From Morinoia aosen (taxonomy: Eukaryota > Arthropoda > Malacostraca > Amphipoda > Talitridae): DNA of 64,000 nt. The DNA lies in the NCBI GenBank assembly GCA_030386875.1, contig CM059578.1, positions 17,655,009 to 17,719,008 on the forward strand, in the 5' to 3' direction. Each line of letters opens with the position of its first letter. Position 1 is the stretch's first letter. Positions 52,807 to 64,000 of the stretch are shown here, in pieces. The notes beneath the pieces are model-generated. The model was not told the origin of the DNA, did not search any database, and saw only the letters and a list, made by a program, of their open reading frames with translations. A program made the position numbers and the translations under genes.

Positions 52807-54150
52807 TAACCTAGTTAGTTTTAATTACTTTAAGGTATTATTACGGCCTTCTTTATTATCGTCTATGTTCTATTGCTCCACTTGAGCCTTGCACCTAACT
52901 TGCCCCTGAAAGAGGAGAAACCTCACTGAGGATAGATTCCTTAGGTGAGTTTTAACCTACCAACAAATTAGATTAATATTTGAATCACAATGAGTTATAA
53001 GCTCAAACTTACTTGTTACCCTATTTTTACTCCTAAACCTTCTTTTACAGTATAACTGCACTTCACTGCCAAATCACCTTCCTTTGTTCCTGCAACTTCG
53101 TTCTTTTGTCACGTAGCGCAAGCATTTTCCACCGAACGTTGAACGTTAAGCGGGTAAGAGAGCTTGTGTCAGATTTCTGTAATTATTTTCATTAAACAAG
53201 CTATTTCCGTTCATCTAATTAACTTGGCATATTAATAATTTCAATTTCTCTTTCTCCTCGTGCAGTAAACCTTGCACCTCTCTCCTACCTTTGCTCGTGA
53301 CCAGAGTCAGGACTCCAGGAAGACCTCTTTCCAACCCTTGCTGGCCGGAGGACACGAGAGCGCTTATAGCTTCGAATTAGCGCAACAATCTGCGCAACCT
53401 CAAAACCTACTCTCACTAGGGAGTTGTATTGTGCCTGGGCACGATTTTATAAGCCTTCGCTCATGTTTATTTCTTTGCCTAGCGCAATACAATTAAAGAA
53501 ATTAAACCTGCAGTGCGTGTTATTCACAAAGGGATATAACATGTCTCTAAAAGTTCATATGATCCACTTTCATGTGGATTTTTTGCGGAGATGATCCTTT
53601 ATGATGTGAGTGATGAACATATCGAGAGATTCAATCAGGATATTTCAGTGATGGGCAAAGACTCACAGGAAAATGGTACCCTGGCATGTTGGTAGACTAA
53701 CCTGGAGGAGTTAAGGTCTGATTCCCAAACAGAACATTTTTAACACGTCTTACGTACCACACACTTTTTTTGAACCTGGAATTTATGGCACAGTGTTCTT
53801 AAAGCCCATCCTAATATACATCCTAAATTTCAGATGTCAGAAAAGGATATAAAATATATTAGCAAAATAATTTTAACGTCGGAAACAAATTGCCCAAAAG
53901 TTATGGGGCAGAGGGAGAAAAATTAGAAATTTAAAGCTATAAATTACTAGTATTCATTAATAAATTATTGATGTTCTACTTTTAATGATATTTTATATAC
54001 TGAACTGTTTTGCTAAAGAATAAGTAGTTTGTTCCGGCAAGTTGGCACAGCATCATCTACAGCCATACCAAAGTGTTAAAAAATAGATTTATCTGTTTAA
54101 AAAACTTTAAATGAAGTGAATGAACTTCTATTATCAAATGCTTTTTATGA
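52807..54150. other. No gene seen
   Basis: Contains TTTTACAGTATAACTGCACT (53045), which parallels the segment after the 40.7-kb minisatellite. Frame 53272-53496 has no known domain. Confidence 0.4.
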
Positions 54151-54154
54151 CTGA

Positions 54155-54546
54155 ATAAAGTTGGTAGACCAATGAAGACTACCCGTAAAAGGACAGACTC
54201 ATAAAATGGCTCTAAAAGGCCTGATTCAAATTGCAGCTAGTCAATACCAAAAGCGGCTTGGATGTGTCTAGGAAAGCTGTAAATAGACGTTTAAAAGAAG
54301 TAAGCTTATGCGCGAGATCACCGTTGAAGAAACCACCCATGAGCAAGAAAAACAAAAAACTGAAACTGGCATTCGCCAATAAACATTTTTCGTGGAATTT
54401 TGATAAGCACTATAATGTCTTCTTTAGTGACGAAAGTAAGTTTAATTCATGATTAAATTCACTGATGTTAAAACATCTCTTAGAAGAAATAATAGGGAAA
54501 GATTATCTAGGAAGTTCACAAAAAACCGTAGAGCTTGGTGGCGGTT
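54155..54546 (+). pseudogene. Tc1-like transposase fragment
   Basis: Starts with the GRPxKTT-type helix-turn-helix motif (VGRPMKTTRKRTDS). After a stop and a shift comes the open frame 54231-54452: DVSRKAVNRRLKEVSLCARS, PPMSKKNKKLKLAFANKHFSW and YNVFFSDESKFNS, where the first catalytic Asp of Tc1 (FSDES) is kept. The rest is degenerate (…KTVELGGG, the usual VKHGGGS). It ends where the LINE copy 2 begins at about 54555; the second half of the transposase is not seen beyond the LINE. Confidence 0.8.
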
Positions 54547-54554
54547 GGCGGTAA

Positions 54555-57500
54555 CACTAATTTTAAATGACTGATCACCCTGAGATATTCGAGGAAATCG
54601 ACCCAGATCTCAATCACTTGAACAGAATATATCCAAACCTAAACGACTCTCATGAATGTAGGTATACTAATATATCAAAATTCAACGAAACTATACGAAT
54701 AACTGACCGAGATTTCTCACTCCTGTGTTGGAACTGTAGGTCACTCTATCCAAAATTGGAAGAGATACAATGTACTATTACTGAACTTAAATATAACCTA
54801 AACGTGATTAGCTTCACCGAAAGCTGGCTAGATGACTCGACTAAAGACATGATTCGATTTGAAAATTATCATAGTTACCATTCGCTACGAAAAAACCAGC
54901 GGGGCGGAGGCATCAGCACATATATATCTAACCACATAGACTCGAGAACCATAGCAAGTGCAACAATGAATCAGGATCATATAGAATCACTCTTCGTAGA
55001 ACTGTCTAGAGATGGTAAACGCATTGTGCTTGGAACGGTGTATAGGCCTTCTACAGCCTGTTCTATATCCTTCCTGAATGAGCTGAATCGTATTATTTTT
55101 CAGTTCAACAGGCCCTTATACAATGACATAATAATATGCGGTGACTTCAATTATGATCTACTGAAACATGAAAGCTATGAACCAATCTCTAATTTCCTAA
55201 CAATTTTTCAGTCTCAATCCTTCCTTCCGATCATTACAAAGCCTACACGAATAACCTCTGAATCTACTACGCAGCTTGACAATATCTTTATGACAGACCC
55301 AAGTGATTTTCTTGCTGGAATCATTACCTCTGACTTATCAGATCATTTTCCAATTTTTCTTGTTAAGAAAAATGTCTATATTGCTTGCACCAAGCCACGG
55401 GCTGAAACTTACTCATATCGTAAAGTAAACGAATCAAATTTAGAGGAAATGCGCACCGTTCTAAAAGAATCAATACCAACATTGCACATCTCTCAATGCA
55501 ATAATGCAACGAGCATTGATGAAGCAGTAGTAAAATTGACTGAAACTATAATGACCGCATACAATCAATGTTGCCCAATTGTAACTCGTACAGTTACCCC
55601 AAAAAATAAACGAAAGCCCTGGATTACTGGTGACATCGTGATAAACATAAAGAAACGTCAAGCGTACCCAGCCCTCCTTTGCGAAGGGCGAATATCTAGA
55701 GAAACATATAACCGATTCAGAAACTATGTGACAAATCAGATAAGGACATCAAAAAAGAACTACTTCACGCGCAAGTTTACTCAATTTAAAGCTGACGTTA
55801 AAAAGACTTGGCGCCTCCTTAACTCTTGCTGTAAACCGAATAACGCTGATAAAAAGAAAATTAAACATATTGTTCAAGATAATGTAAAATACCATGAGAA
55901 GAAAGAAATTGCTAATCTCTTTAACAATTTCTTCGTAAACGTAGGGAAAACTATAGCTGATGGTATTCCAAGTGAACCTGCTGATCACCTGAAATACATG
56001 GATCATATTCGAGAACACAACTCCTTTTTCTTTACGCTTACCAACTCTTCCGATGTAATTGCGCGCATAAACAACTTGAAAAATAAATCGAGTGGGTTAC
56101 AAACGTTTCCGACAAAAGTACTTAAAATTATTGCTGATATTGTATCCCCGCTGATATCCAATCTTATTAACCAATCTCTCATCCTAGGCACTCTCCCGAA
56201 CTCCCTTAAAGTTGCTAGAGTAACCCCAATCTTTAAAAGTGGTGAAAAAACATGTGTAAACAATTATCGACCTATCTCCGTACTACCAATTATTAGCAAA
56301 GTATTCGAAAAGATTGTGTATAAAAAAGTGTACTCTTATTTTTAACAAAAATCATTTATTTACGATAAACAATACGGCTTTCGCTCTAAAAAATCAACAA
56401 CACAGGCTATATTGAATCATTTACAATTCCTCTATTCTAATATAGATGAAGGAAAGCCTGTCTTCTCTGTATTTCTTGACTTTCGAAAAGCATTCGATTG
56501 TGTGGACCATAAAATACTACTCTCGAAACTACACTGTTATGGCATTCGAGGGATTGCCCATGATTGGTTCAGATCATACCTAACAAATCGGAAGCAATAC
56601 GTTGTCATTGACGACGCAAAATCAGACCCACAGACAATTAGCCATGGAGTTCCACAAGGATCTGTTCTTGGGCCTCTCCTGTTTCTGATTTTTATCAATG
56701 ATATTGTAAAATCTACATCATTCTTCAAATTCATACTTTTTGCCGATGACAGTACGCTTTCTGCGGTCCTTCCGAACCAAAATCCCGCTATGATTGTGGA
56801 GAGTATAAATAATGAACTTCATAAGGTTTCATCGTGGCTCAAAGCTAATAAAATAAGCCTTACTATTGATAAAACAAATTATATTACATTCTCATACAAG
56901 AAAAATGTATCTCTCCCATGCATTAAAATTGGAGAAGGTGAAATCGAAGAAACCAACTCATGTAAGTTTCTGGGCATCATAATAGATAAACATCTGACCT
57001 TCAAAGAGCACATCACTCATATTAGTTCTAAATTATCAAAATCCATCGGAATCCTAAATAAAGTTAAAAATTTTCTGCCTGAAACAGCTTTCCAAATGCT
57101 CTACCGAACGCTCATTTCTCCATTCTTGCAATACGGAATAGAAGCATGGCACGGAACTGATAAAAATAAAACCAACAAAATTTTTACCCTGCAGAAAAGA
57201 GCTATCAGAGCGGTAAAGAACCTAGAATATAATGCTCACACAAATGATTCATTCAAAAATTTACAAATACTTGAGCTTTCGGATCTCTACAAAATATGCA
57301 TTTGTAATTTCATTTACAAAACATTAAGAAATGATGGCGACAATAGCCTAAGACAATTATTAACTGCGCAAACTGGTCACCACGACCATTTTACCCGAAA
57401 TAGAAGTAAATTCATGCTTCCTTATTATTCAAAGGCCCGGTCGCAACACAGTCTCCTCTGCGTTGGAACCAAAACTTGGAACTCTAAACCTGCGGAGATC

Positions 57501-57965
57501 CGTGAATGTAATTCGTACAAAGTATTCAAAAGACATCTTGAATCTCACTTCCTATCAGAATACTAGTCGTGTAAGATCACCATGTCAAATCTTGCCTCCT
57601 ACATGTAACTAATGATAATGTAATAATGTAACTTGCCTTGGGTAACACAACCGATCTTCAGTCTGCTCTTGAATCGTTTTATCGAACATACTGTTCAATA
57701 TAGCCGATTTGACCTATATTGTAAATTACAGCATAAAATATCGATTTAATTATCTCAATGATCAGTCTAATGCGAAACTAGGTTAAGTGAACTAGGTTAA
57801 ACATTTTTGTACATCCTAGAATAACGTGATGGTAGGATGCCCTAGAAGTCGCTGAACTTGTTCGGGCCCACAGGTAGCTATACTCAAATTTGACCATTGT
57901 ACTAGACTTAAGAAACATTCTACCTCTGTATCACCTGTGGTAAAATAAATTGTTTTAATTGTTGT
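54555..57965 (+). mobile_element. LINE (Jockey superfamily), copy 2, 5'-truncated at ORF2
   Basis: Same family as the minus-strand copy at 4195-9030. It starts 12 bp before the ORF2 ATG and includes the whole 3' UTR (57567-57965). ORF1 is missing. The Tc1 remnant on the left was the target or neighbour. It is the younger-looking copy with just one visible lesion. Confidence 0.9.
54567..57566 (+). pseudogene. LINE ORF2, copy 2, one nonsense codon
   Basis: About 999 codons. Endonuclease motifs: LLCWNCRS, FTESWLDD, IICGDFNYD, SDLSDHFP. RT motifs: NYRPISVLPIISKVFEKIV, FLDFRKAFDCVDHK, HGVPQGSVLGPLLF and the catalytic LFADDSTLS (about 56736-56762). The only break is TAA at 56343-56345, where the other copy has GAA (Glu), so frame 54567-56345 and the rest (in-frame Met at 56412) belong to one ORF. 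The C-terminal region (ILNKVKNFLPETAFQMLYRT, LQYGIEAWHGT) is intact. Confidence 0.92.
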
Positions 57966-58192
57966 GTTATGGTTGTAGAATGTTTTTTCCTTGTAAATAA
58001 CGACTTCTCTAGTCCGATTGCTTAAAAGAGTTAATGTAGCAGTGTAGAAGATTCAAGATCATGTTATTGCAATAAATTGCCACTTAACATTTAAAAGTTT
58101 TATTTCTATGCAGGATAATGCCTCACGCCATTGAGCACTTGGTAATGGAATAAGTAAAACAAGCAAAATTCGGAAGTTTTGGATTCGTTTGA
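57966..58192. other. No gene seen
   Basis: Short interval between the LINE 3' end and the GACTCC-rich element. Confidence 0.4.
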
Positions 58193-58675
58193 GCAGGGTT
58201 GCGGAGTCGGAGGAATAAATTTGCGACTCCGACGCCACCTTTCCAGAATTTGGCGACTCCGACTCCGACTTCGACTCCACCTTCCCAGAATTTGGTGACT
58301 CCGACTCCGACTCCACCTTTTAAGAATTTGGCGACTCCGACTCCGACTCCACCATTTCAGAATTTGGTGACTCCGACACCGACTCCGCCTATTCACAATT
58401 TTGTGAATCCAGCTCCACCTATTAATAATTTATAAGATGAATATTTTATTTTCTAACTAGTGTACACGGACCGTCAAAAATGACGGAATTCAATACCTTT
58501 CTTCAACAAATTTTCGTTTGAGTGGAGTTTCCATGCTTAAGCTTATTCCAGAGGTAGCTTAACTTTCTTATTAGAGTAATAAACACTCAGAACACAGTAT
58601 TTTTGAACCGCAAGAGAAGTAGTTATAGTCATTCGTGTCGTATCCTACATACAGAAATTCAGCATTACTGAAAGG
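58193..58675 (+). repeat. GACTCC-rich element, copy 1
   Basis: Begins CAGGGTTGCGGAGTCGGAGG, of a form that resembles hAT-type termini (CAG-start), followed by about five 36-bp units (GACTCCGACTCCGACTCCAC + CTTTCCAGAATTTGGC). A unique part follows (GTACACGG.CCGTCAAAAA and onward to CAGAAATTCAGCATTACTGA). No transposase. The Ser/Glu/Arg-rich frames across it come from the repeat. Confidence 0.8.
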
Positions 58676-59428
58676 CAGGGTTGCGGAGTCGGAGGAATAA
58701 ATTTGCGACTCCGACTCCGACTCCACCTTTATGGGTGGAGTCGGATCCTACTTTAATCCTCCTCCTACACTGTCCCGCCCTACACGCACACCGATACACA
58801 CACCAGATACATGCACTGGAGCACCTCTGGACTCGCCCCGCGGACGTCGTGAGGTTTCTGCACGACGCGGGCGTCTTCCAGAGGCCCATATAACCACACC
58901 CCTCTTCGCCTCGGGCCGGGCCCGGTCTGGGGCGGCCCTGGCCGCGGCGGACCCCTTCGAGCGGCCGTCGGGGCAAAACAACAACAACAACTCCACCTTT
59001 CCAGAATTTGGCGACTCCGACTCCGACTCCACCTTTCCATAATTTGGCGACTCCGACTCCGACTCCACCTTTTCAGAATTTGGCGACTCCGATCCCGACT
59101 CCGACTCCATCTTTCCAAAATTTGGCGACTCCAACACCGACTCCGCCTATTCGCAATTTTGGGACTCCAACTCCACCTATTCATAATTTATAAGATGAAT
59201 GTTTTATTTCTTAACTAGCGTACACGGTCCGTCAAAAACTACGGGATTCAATACCTTTCTTCAACAAATTTTCGTTCGAGTGGAGTTTCCATGCTTAAAC
59301 TCATTCCAAAGGTAACTTATTTTTCTTATTAGAGTAATAAACACTTGGAACACAGTATTTTTGAGCCGCAAGAGAAGTAGTTATAGCCATTCGTGTCGTA
59401 TCCTAGATGCAGAAATTCAGCATTACTG
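58676..59428 (+). repeat. GACTCC-rich element, copy 2 (tandem)
   Basis: Same start, 36-bp units and unique 3' part as copy 1, ending at CAGAAATTCAGCATTACTGA. It is longer because of a 260-bp insertion at 58731-58990. The two copies are almost adjacent (3-bp junction), which indicates a segmental tandem duplication. Confidence 0.85.
58731..58990 (+). mobile_element. 5'-truncated GC-rich LINE 3' end
   Basis: 260 bp of about 65% G+C inside an A+T-rich element, ending in (CAA)4. It carries the last codons of a LINE ORF: LLLHCPALHAHR, the late Cys/His box, and LEHLWTRPADVVRFLHDAGV before a stop at 58893. It is flanked by ACTCCACCTTT (58720-58730 and 58990-59000), which fits a target duplication but is also part of the 36-bp unit. 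It is an insertion from a different, GC-rich LINE family. Confidence 0.75.
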
Positions 59429-59859
59429 AACGCAACTGCGAGCTTGTGTATGTATATTGTAATATGCAATAGAGTGTATTGTAATACAGTACATTGTAAT
59501 ATACAATACCCCGCCGAACTCGGTATCCACGATTCGAACTCTGGTATATAAAGGTTAGCGAAAAGGGATAAGGCTCTGGATCTCTCAATTGTTTTGAAAG
59601 TGGCATTATAGCTAGAGCACTTGTGCGAAAATTGAGTGTATTAATTGACCGTGAACTGAAACCAAGACCGCCAGTGCTAATTTCTTCCTATCGATTCTCA
59701 AGAGCGTGGCACGAAACGTATAAATAAACACACGATGGTCATTCTTAGTAGTAGACGGTTGCAGATGTTGAAACCTGTACATATGTTCACTAAATTCTTC
59801 ATTAACGAACGACTTTTAAATTGACTGCAGAATTTTAATAACTAAGTTACTAGAGTACA
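59429..59859. other. No gene seen
   Basis: Contains a GTATTGTAATA-type simple repeat (59450-59512). Confidence 0.4.
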
Positions 59860-62340
59860 TGATTGGTGAAAAATGACGGGATTCGATGGTATAGTTTTAA
59901 AAAATATCAAGATAAAGATGACAAACAAATATACCCATCCTAATAGTACCCGCGATTAAAATACAGTATTCTCGTACTTGTGCACTGGTAAAACTTTTAT
60001 CACAGTTACGGTCATTGAGCATCTTTAAGAATGTCGCAGACGCACACACAAACCAAGCAAGCAACAACACTGTATTATAATTCAAATTATTATTCGGCAA
60101 GAAGTTTTTAAAAAAAATTGCCATACCCTTTTACTGCGATTAGCCGCATTTTCGTGACAATAGATTCGATGCGACGCAATGTTTTTTATTTATAAACAAA
60201 AGTGAACAGATGCCAGGTTTTCATAATATTTCAATGGTATTCATGATACTGTCCAAGCAAGCAGATTCCCATTGTAATAAAATAGGAGAAATTACGCACG
60301 AGAACATGTATTTATTTATAAATTGACGTACACCTAAGTTTGTATTATACCGGGTGTCCCAAAAAATGTCCCCGATTTTTCAACTAATTATATCTCAGCT
60401 TTAAATTAAAATATTTTAATTGTCTTTTATTCACAATGTAATAAATTTTGTTTCCTTTTCGAATAATTTAAGTTTTTGAAAATCAGTCGAATAAACACTT
60501 TACAATGATCAATTTACTGAAAGGGTTAGAAAAACTAATTGTTCAAAGGAAAATTTTTTCAAGCAATATTGATACTTTTCCTTATTTTGTACTTTACCAA
60601 AAAAATGAACAAACAAAAATATAAAAAAGTAACAAATCATTACCATAAATAACGTTTAAACAAATAAGGTAATTCAGTATCCTTCGATATACCCTCCATA
60701 TCTCTCAAGGCAAGTATTACTTCATTCCACCATTGAACGAAGAGTTTTAGAGATTATTTCACCGTTTTCTTTCAGTTCTTGAAACACTGTTATTGAAAGC
60801 ACTTGGAACCTCTCAGAGTTTTTAAATACTTGGTGGTATGTAGAATACATCATTATGAAATTATTCCTAACAGTAGGTATTGAGAAATGAAGAAGGACAC
60901 CAGTGTTGCTTTTAAAACTTTCCCTTTGAATAATTAGTTTTTCTACCCTTTTCAGTAAATCGATAATTGTAAAGTGGTTATTCAACTGATTTTCAAAAAC
61001 TTAAATTATTTGAAAAGAGAATGAAATTTAGTACAATGTGAAACACATACAATTAAAATATGTTTATTTAAAGCGGAGATATAATCAATTAAAAAGTCGG
61101 GGACATTTTTGTGGGGCACCCGGCATAGCGTTGATTGTTCTTATACAATAAAGGGCAAGTGTCGCCTTAAACAAATAAATAAATTGTTTAGGTATTTCCT
61201 GTGCGTAATTTCTCCAATGTTATTACAATGGAATTTTAGGATTTAAAACTTAAGGGCTACTGTTAGAACATTTATTTCAAATACAGAATAACTTCAAGGG
61301 AACAATAGCAAGTCGTTTCCCGAGATGCGCAAAAAGGGAAACAGCACCCAAATTAGGCGTATCTTGAGGATTCCAAAAGTACGCACAGCAGCGTCCTCTG
61401 TACTATTTTTATTATTAAATTCCTTTAAAACAGAGACCGAAGATTTCCTTTAACGAAATGTTAGTTTTAAAAACGAAACTCCTTGAAAAAAGAAGAAAAC
61501 CAGTGGACGTGGCCGGTCATCAGCACGGTTCTCCGGTAGGAAGTTTTAGTGGCGTTCTGTGTAGTTAGATAGAAACAGAGTTTTAAGATGTCTGGTCGCC
61601 GACTAGCTGAAAATCGTATCTTATTGCAAGATTGCATATAGCACTAAGATTTTAACAATTAATTGACAATTAAATACCTCGAATAATCAGTGCCGGTTTA
61701 TCGGGTCGAGGAGTTAAAGTCGCAGAAAGAGACTGCTTTTTACGCAAGAGAAATAAGTTAGAGGTGCCAGACCGACTTTTATTAAAAGGGCGACATGCTG
61801 CCTAAGCAGAGTAAGCTCAAAGATAATTTAATTAGTGAACGCCAGTGCGTCACGAATAATGTTAATTTAAGCGATTTTAGGTTAATGCAGGTCTGGTAGA
61901 AGCTCAAACATGCTTAATTATAGAAAGTTAAATTTAAACAAAAAACGAAAAGCAAAGATGTAGCTGCAAAACAAAAAGACGAAGAAAAGAAAGAACTAAT
62001 TTCAACAGTTTCAAATTCTTGTCTGTCAACTATGACAGGCCATCTGAAGGAAACTTTTTCTTCCACAAAGCCGCCATCAGAAATACGGGAGGTTTTCAAC
62101 AGGAAATTTCATTGAACAAATAAAATTGGCTGTTCATCTTTGTTGGTTGCATGGTCTGTCTCCTTTTCACGCTCTTAAAGATGCTTAATGACTGTATCTG
62201 TGATGCGAGTTTCACCAGTGCACTAGTACTAGAATATTTTAATCGCGGGTACTATTAGGTTGGATATGTTTCTTTATGATCCACATCTGGAGAATTCGTA
62301 TAAAGACAATATTAAATCCCATCATTTATCACGGGTCGAG
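59860..62340. mobile_element. Large foldback structure (~2.5 kb)
   Basis: Nested inverted arms: 59864-60040 pairs with 62165-62337 (GTACCCGCGATTAAAATA, GTGCACTGGT, AGCATCTTTAAGA), and 60265-60330 pairs with 61185-61245 (CATTGTAATAA..A.AGGAGA + AATTACGCAC). A mariner-type element (60350-61125) sits near the centre. The section 61250-62160 shows no coding signal. Confidence 0.75.
60350..61125 (-). mobile_element. Mariner-like non-autonomous element with TA target
   Basis: TIRs of about 80 bp start CCGGGTGTCCC and, on the other strand, GCCGGGTGCCCC, each followed by ...AATGTCCCCGA. It is flanked by TA. The minus-strand frame 60985-60722 (LKENGEIISKTLRSMVE, then after a stop TCLERYGGYIEGY) resembles the end of a Tc1/mariner transposase, where a Cys-x-x-x-GG-x-H/Y-xE motif closes the protein. 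The rest of the transposase is absent. Confidence 0.75.
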
Positions 62341-62356
62341 TACACAATTTTATATA

Positions 62357-62973
62357 CGAGTGTTTCAGAACACGAGGTACAAAATTGCACACCAAGGAGC
62401 AAATGGCTAAATAAACACTTTTAATTCCATGAAATTTTCCCCAAAAAATCGGGGTCGTAAGATATTAGCTGTTTATTGTCTTAAATGATGAAATTTAATG
62501 GCACAATTACTCGCAATATTTATTTTGAATTGACTTTACAAAATTGTTCAAAATGTGTTCCACCTACATCAAAGCACTTTTCGAATGTTAGCCTTACCGA
62601 CTGCCGGATATTAGGAAACACGTCTGGCATTAAGGTATCTCGCCAGCAGCCACTGCAATTCTGGTTACAAGATCTTCCTCAGACTCAATGAGTGTAGCAT
62701 AGACAAGGCTTTTCACGTGTCCCTAAAAATTGAAATCGAATGGAGTCATGTCAGGAGATCTAGGAGGTCATGCAACTAAAAGATTTCGGCCCATCAACGG
62801 AAATTCAAATAAATATTTCGAGTAATTTAGTCATTAAATTTGATCCTTTAAAACAATAAACGGCTAATATCTCAATGTCTCTTTCTTCTGAAAATTTCAT
62901 AGAAGAAAAAGTTTTTATTCGGACATCTTCTACTTGGTGGGCAACTTTTTGCCTCTTATTCTGAAACACCCTG
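62357..62973 (-). mobile_element. Mariner-like remnant with TA target
   Basis: Ends CGAGTGTTTCAG and CAGGGTGTTTCAG with TA on both sides (62355-62356 and 62974-62975). Inner arms also pair (CGGCTAATATCTCA with TAAGATATTAGCTG). It is internally deleted but still holds the end of the transposase gene. Confidence 0.78.
62540..62795 (-). pseudogene. Mariner-like transposase C-terminal fragment
   Basis: Reads PPRSPDMTPFDFNF, the W-PPxSPDLxPxDFxLW motif with the third catalytic Asp, then GHVKSLVYATLIESEEDLVT and RIAVAAGEIP. A shift leads to VGGTHFEQF, the GGxHFE end motif. Both Trp codons of the motif are stops (TGA and TAG). It is clearly dead. Confidence 0.8.
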
Positions 62974-64000
62974 TATATTACTGACAAGTGTCTTCTGAGT
63001 AGGTAAAGTAGTCACTGCCTACACTGAGAAGCATAGATATGTATCCACAGTTTTTTTTATTACTAAGTAAACACTCATTCAGTGAAATTATATTAGTTAA
63101 TTCAATGACTATGCTTAAAATCCACAAAATGATATACATGTAGATAAAGTAGGCAAGATTTGCACACTGCCTCTTATTCTCTGTGTCTACACTATGCAGG
63201 GTAACAATGCAGAAAAGGTGTCATATTATTGCTCAACACTATTTTATTTCTCGACTATAATAGGCAAAAGTTGTTTTGCTTTCTTCGCAGGGGACTGAAA
63301 TTTTTGGAACGTTTTGCTTACGAATAAAAGTCACTTTTAGCGTCTTTGCGTGTAATATGATACTATCTCTTATTCTCGTCTAACTTTTTACTTTATGTTT
63401 GACACTTTCTTCTTTTAATAAACACCCATGTTCTTCTAATTTCATGTTTTTTTGGAGCGATTTGAAACGTTTCCAGTAAGAAAATTTGTACTATCGCATA
63501 AATGTAACAACCATTGTAGCTGAGATAGTGCATTGCTTTCAGTTACAATATGTGTGTGACTAAGTGAAGTTTTTGCAAGTGTGTTATTATTTTCATTGCA
63601 GCTCGTTTACATTGTATTTTAATTTTTCATGTGTCTCAATGCCGATAATGATTACCTTACAACATTTCCAAATCTTCCATAAGAAGTAATTAATTATGTA
63701 ATGCTGCAAAACGGATACTATTTCAGTGTTTAAAATTGTAGAAGCATAATATAAAATTCTCCATTTCAGCGTATGCTTACTTAAAAACTGGGGAGTGATA
63801 CGAAGATAAAAATTCAACATGATAATGATATAGTGAAATACAATATAACTCTGAAAGAACCAAACAACATTTAAGGAATAACTTTAGAAATGAGCAGAAA
63901 TTTTTATTAATAATACATGTTAACTTGACCTAAAGACAAGGAAGCCATATCAATTTTGATAACATAACCTGAAAACTAGAAGTCTATATGTACCAGACCA
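62974..64000. other. No gene recognised (right edge)
   Basis: A+T-rich. The 75-codon minus-strand frame at 63820-63593 has no recognisable domain. Confidence 0.45.

Noticed and set aside
58059..59193. Ser/Glu- and Arg/Ser-rich frames in the GACTCC element
   Set aside because: Produced by the 36-bp repeat; no conserved start and all strands are open.

Overview
This window is eukaryotic (metazoan, most likely arthropod) repeat-rich DNA. Coding exons have GT/AG introns, the background is A+T-rich, and almost everything recognisable is a transposable element: Ty3/Gypsy-type LTR elements, two LINE lineages and further LINE pieces, P, Tc1/mariner and foldback DNA transposons, a tRNA-derived SINE and many minisatellites. 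I see no operon, no rRNA or functional tRNA gene and no CRISPR array. The species cannot be named from the sequence.

Layout. 0.7-1.1 kb: one small exon of an unknown single-pass membrane protein (-). 1.9-15.3 kb: a degraded Gypsy gag-pol (-), split within the reverse transcriptase by a 7.7-kb block holding a complete but broken LINE (-, 4.2-9.0 kb) and a tandem-LTR/gag/inverted-LTR rearrangement of a second LTR element (9.3-11.9 kb). 15.0-16.6 kb: inverted gag arms around a 1-kb spacer. 16.7-20 kb: an I-clade-like LINE with RNase H (+), cut by foldback elements that left 8-bp target duplications; another foldback follows at 20.5-21.2 kb. 22.3-33.6 kb: a zinc-finger/tyrosine-recombinase (Crypton-like) gene (+), split by a 9,679-bp P element (22795-32473). 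34-54 kb: three copies of a ~2-kb repeat in both orientations, a Jockey-superfamily LINE fragment, several minisatellites and a SINE. 54.1-58.0 kb: a Tc1 fragment followed by a second, nearly intact copy of the first LINE (+). 58.2-59.4 kb: a duplicated GACTCC-rich element, one copy carrying a GC-rich LINE 3' end. 59.9-63.0 kb: a foldback structure with a mariner-like insertion, then a mariner remnant.

The main discovery is the P element. It has perfect 8-bp target duplications (CTCTCAAG), imperfect CACAGA... terminal inverted repeats resembling the Drosophila P termini, and a five-exon minus-strand gene (THAP domain, linker, DDE-type P/THAP9 transposase). The five exons join in phase to 1,218 codons without a stop. 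Exon 2 is almost entirely a 36-unit, 24-bp minisatellite encoding the octapeptide AK(P/T)S(T/I)PGA, so the THAP DNA-binding domain is tethered to the catalytic core through a long low-complexity linker. The element interrupts the third unit of a 22-bp tandem repeat in the recombinase gene; that unit is completed exactly across the element, which independently confirms its boundaries. The remaining elements carry frameshifts, stops or truncations and record successive nested insertions.
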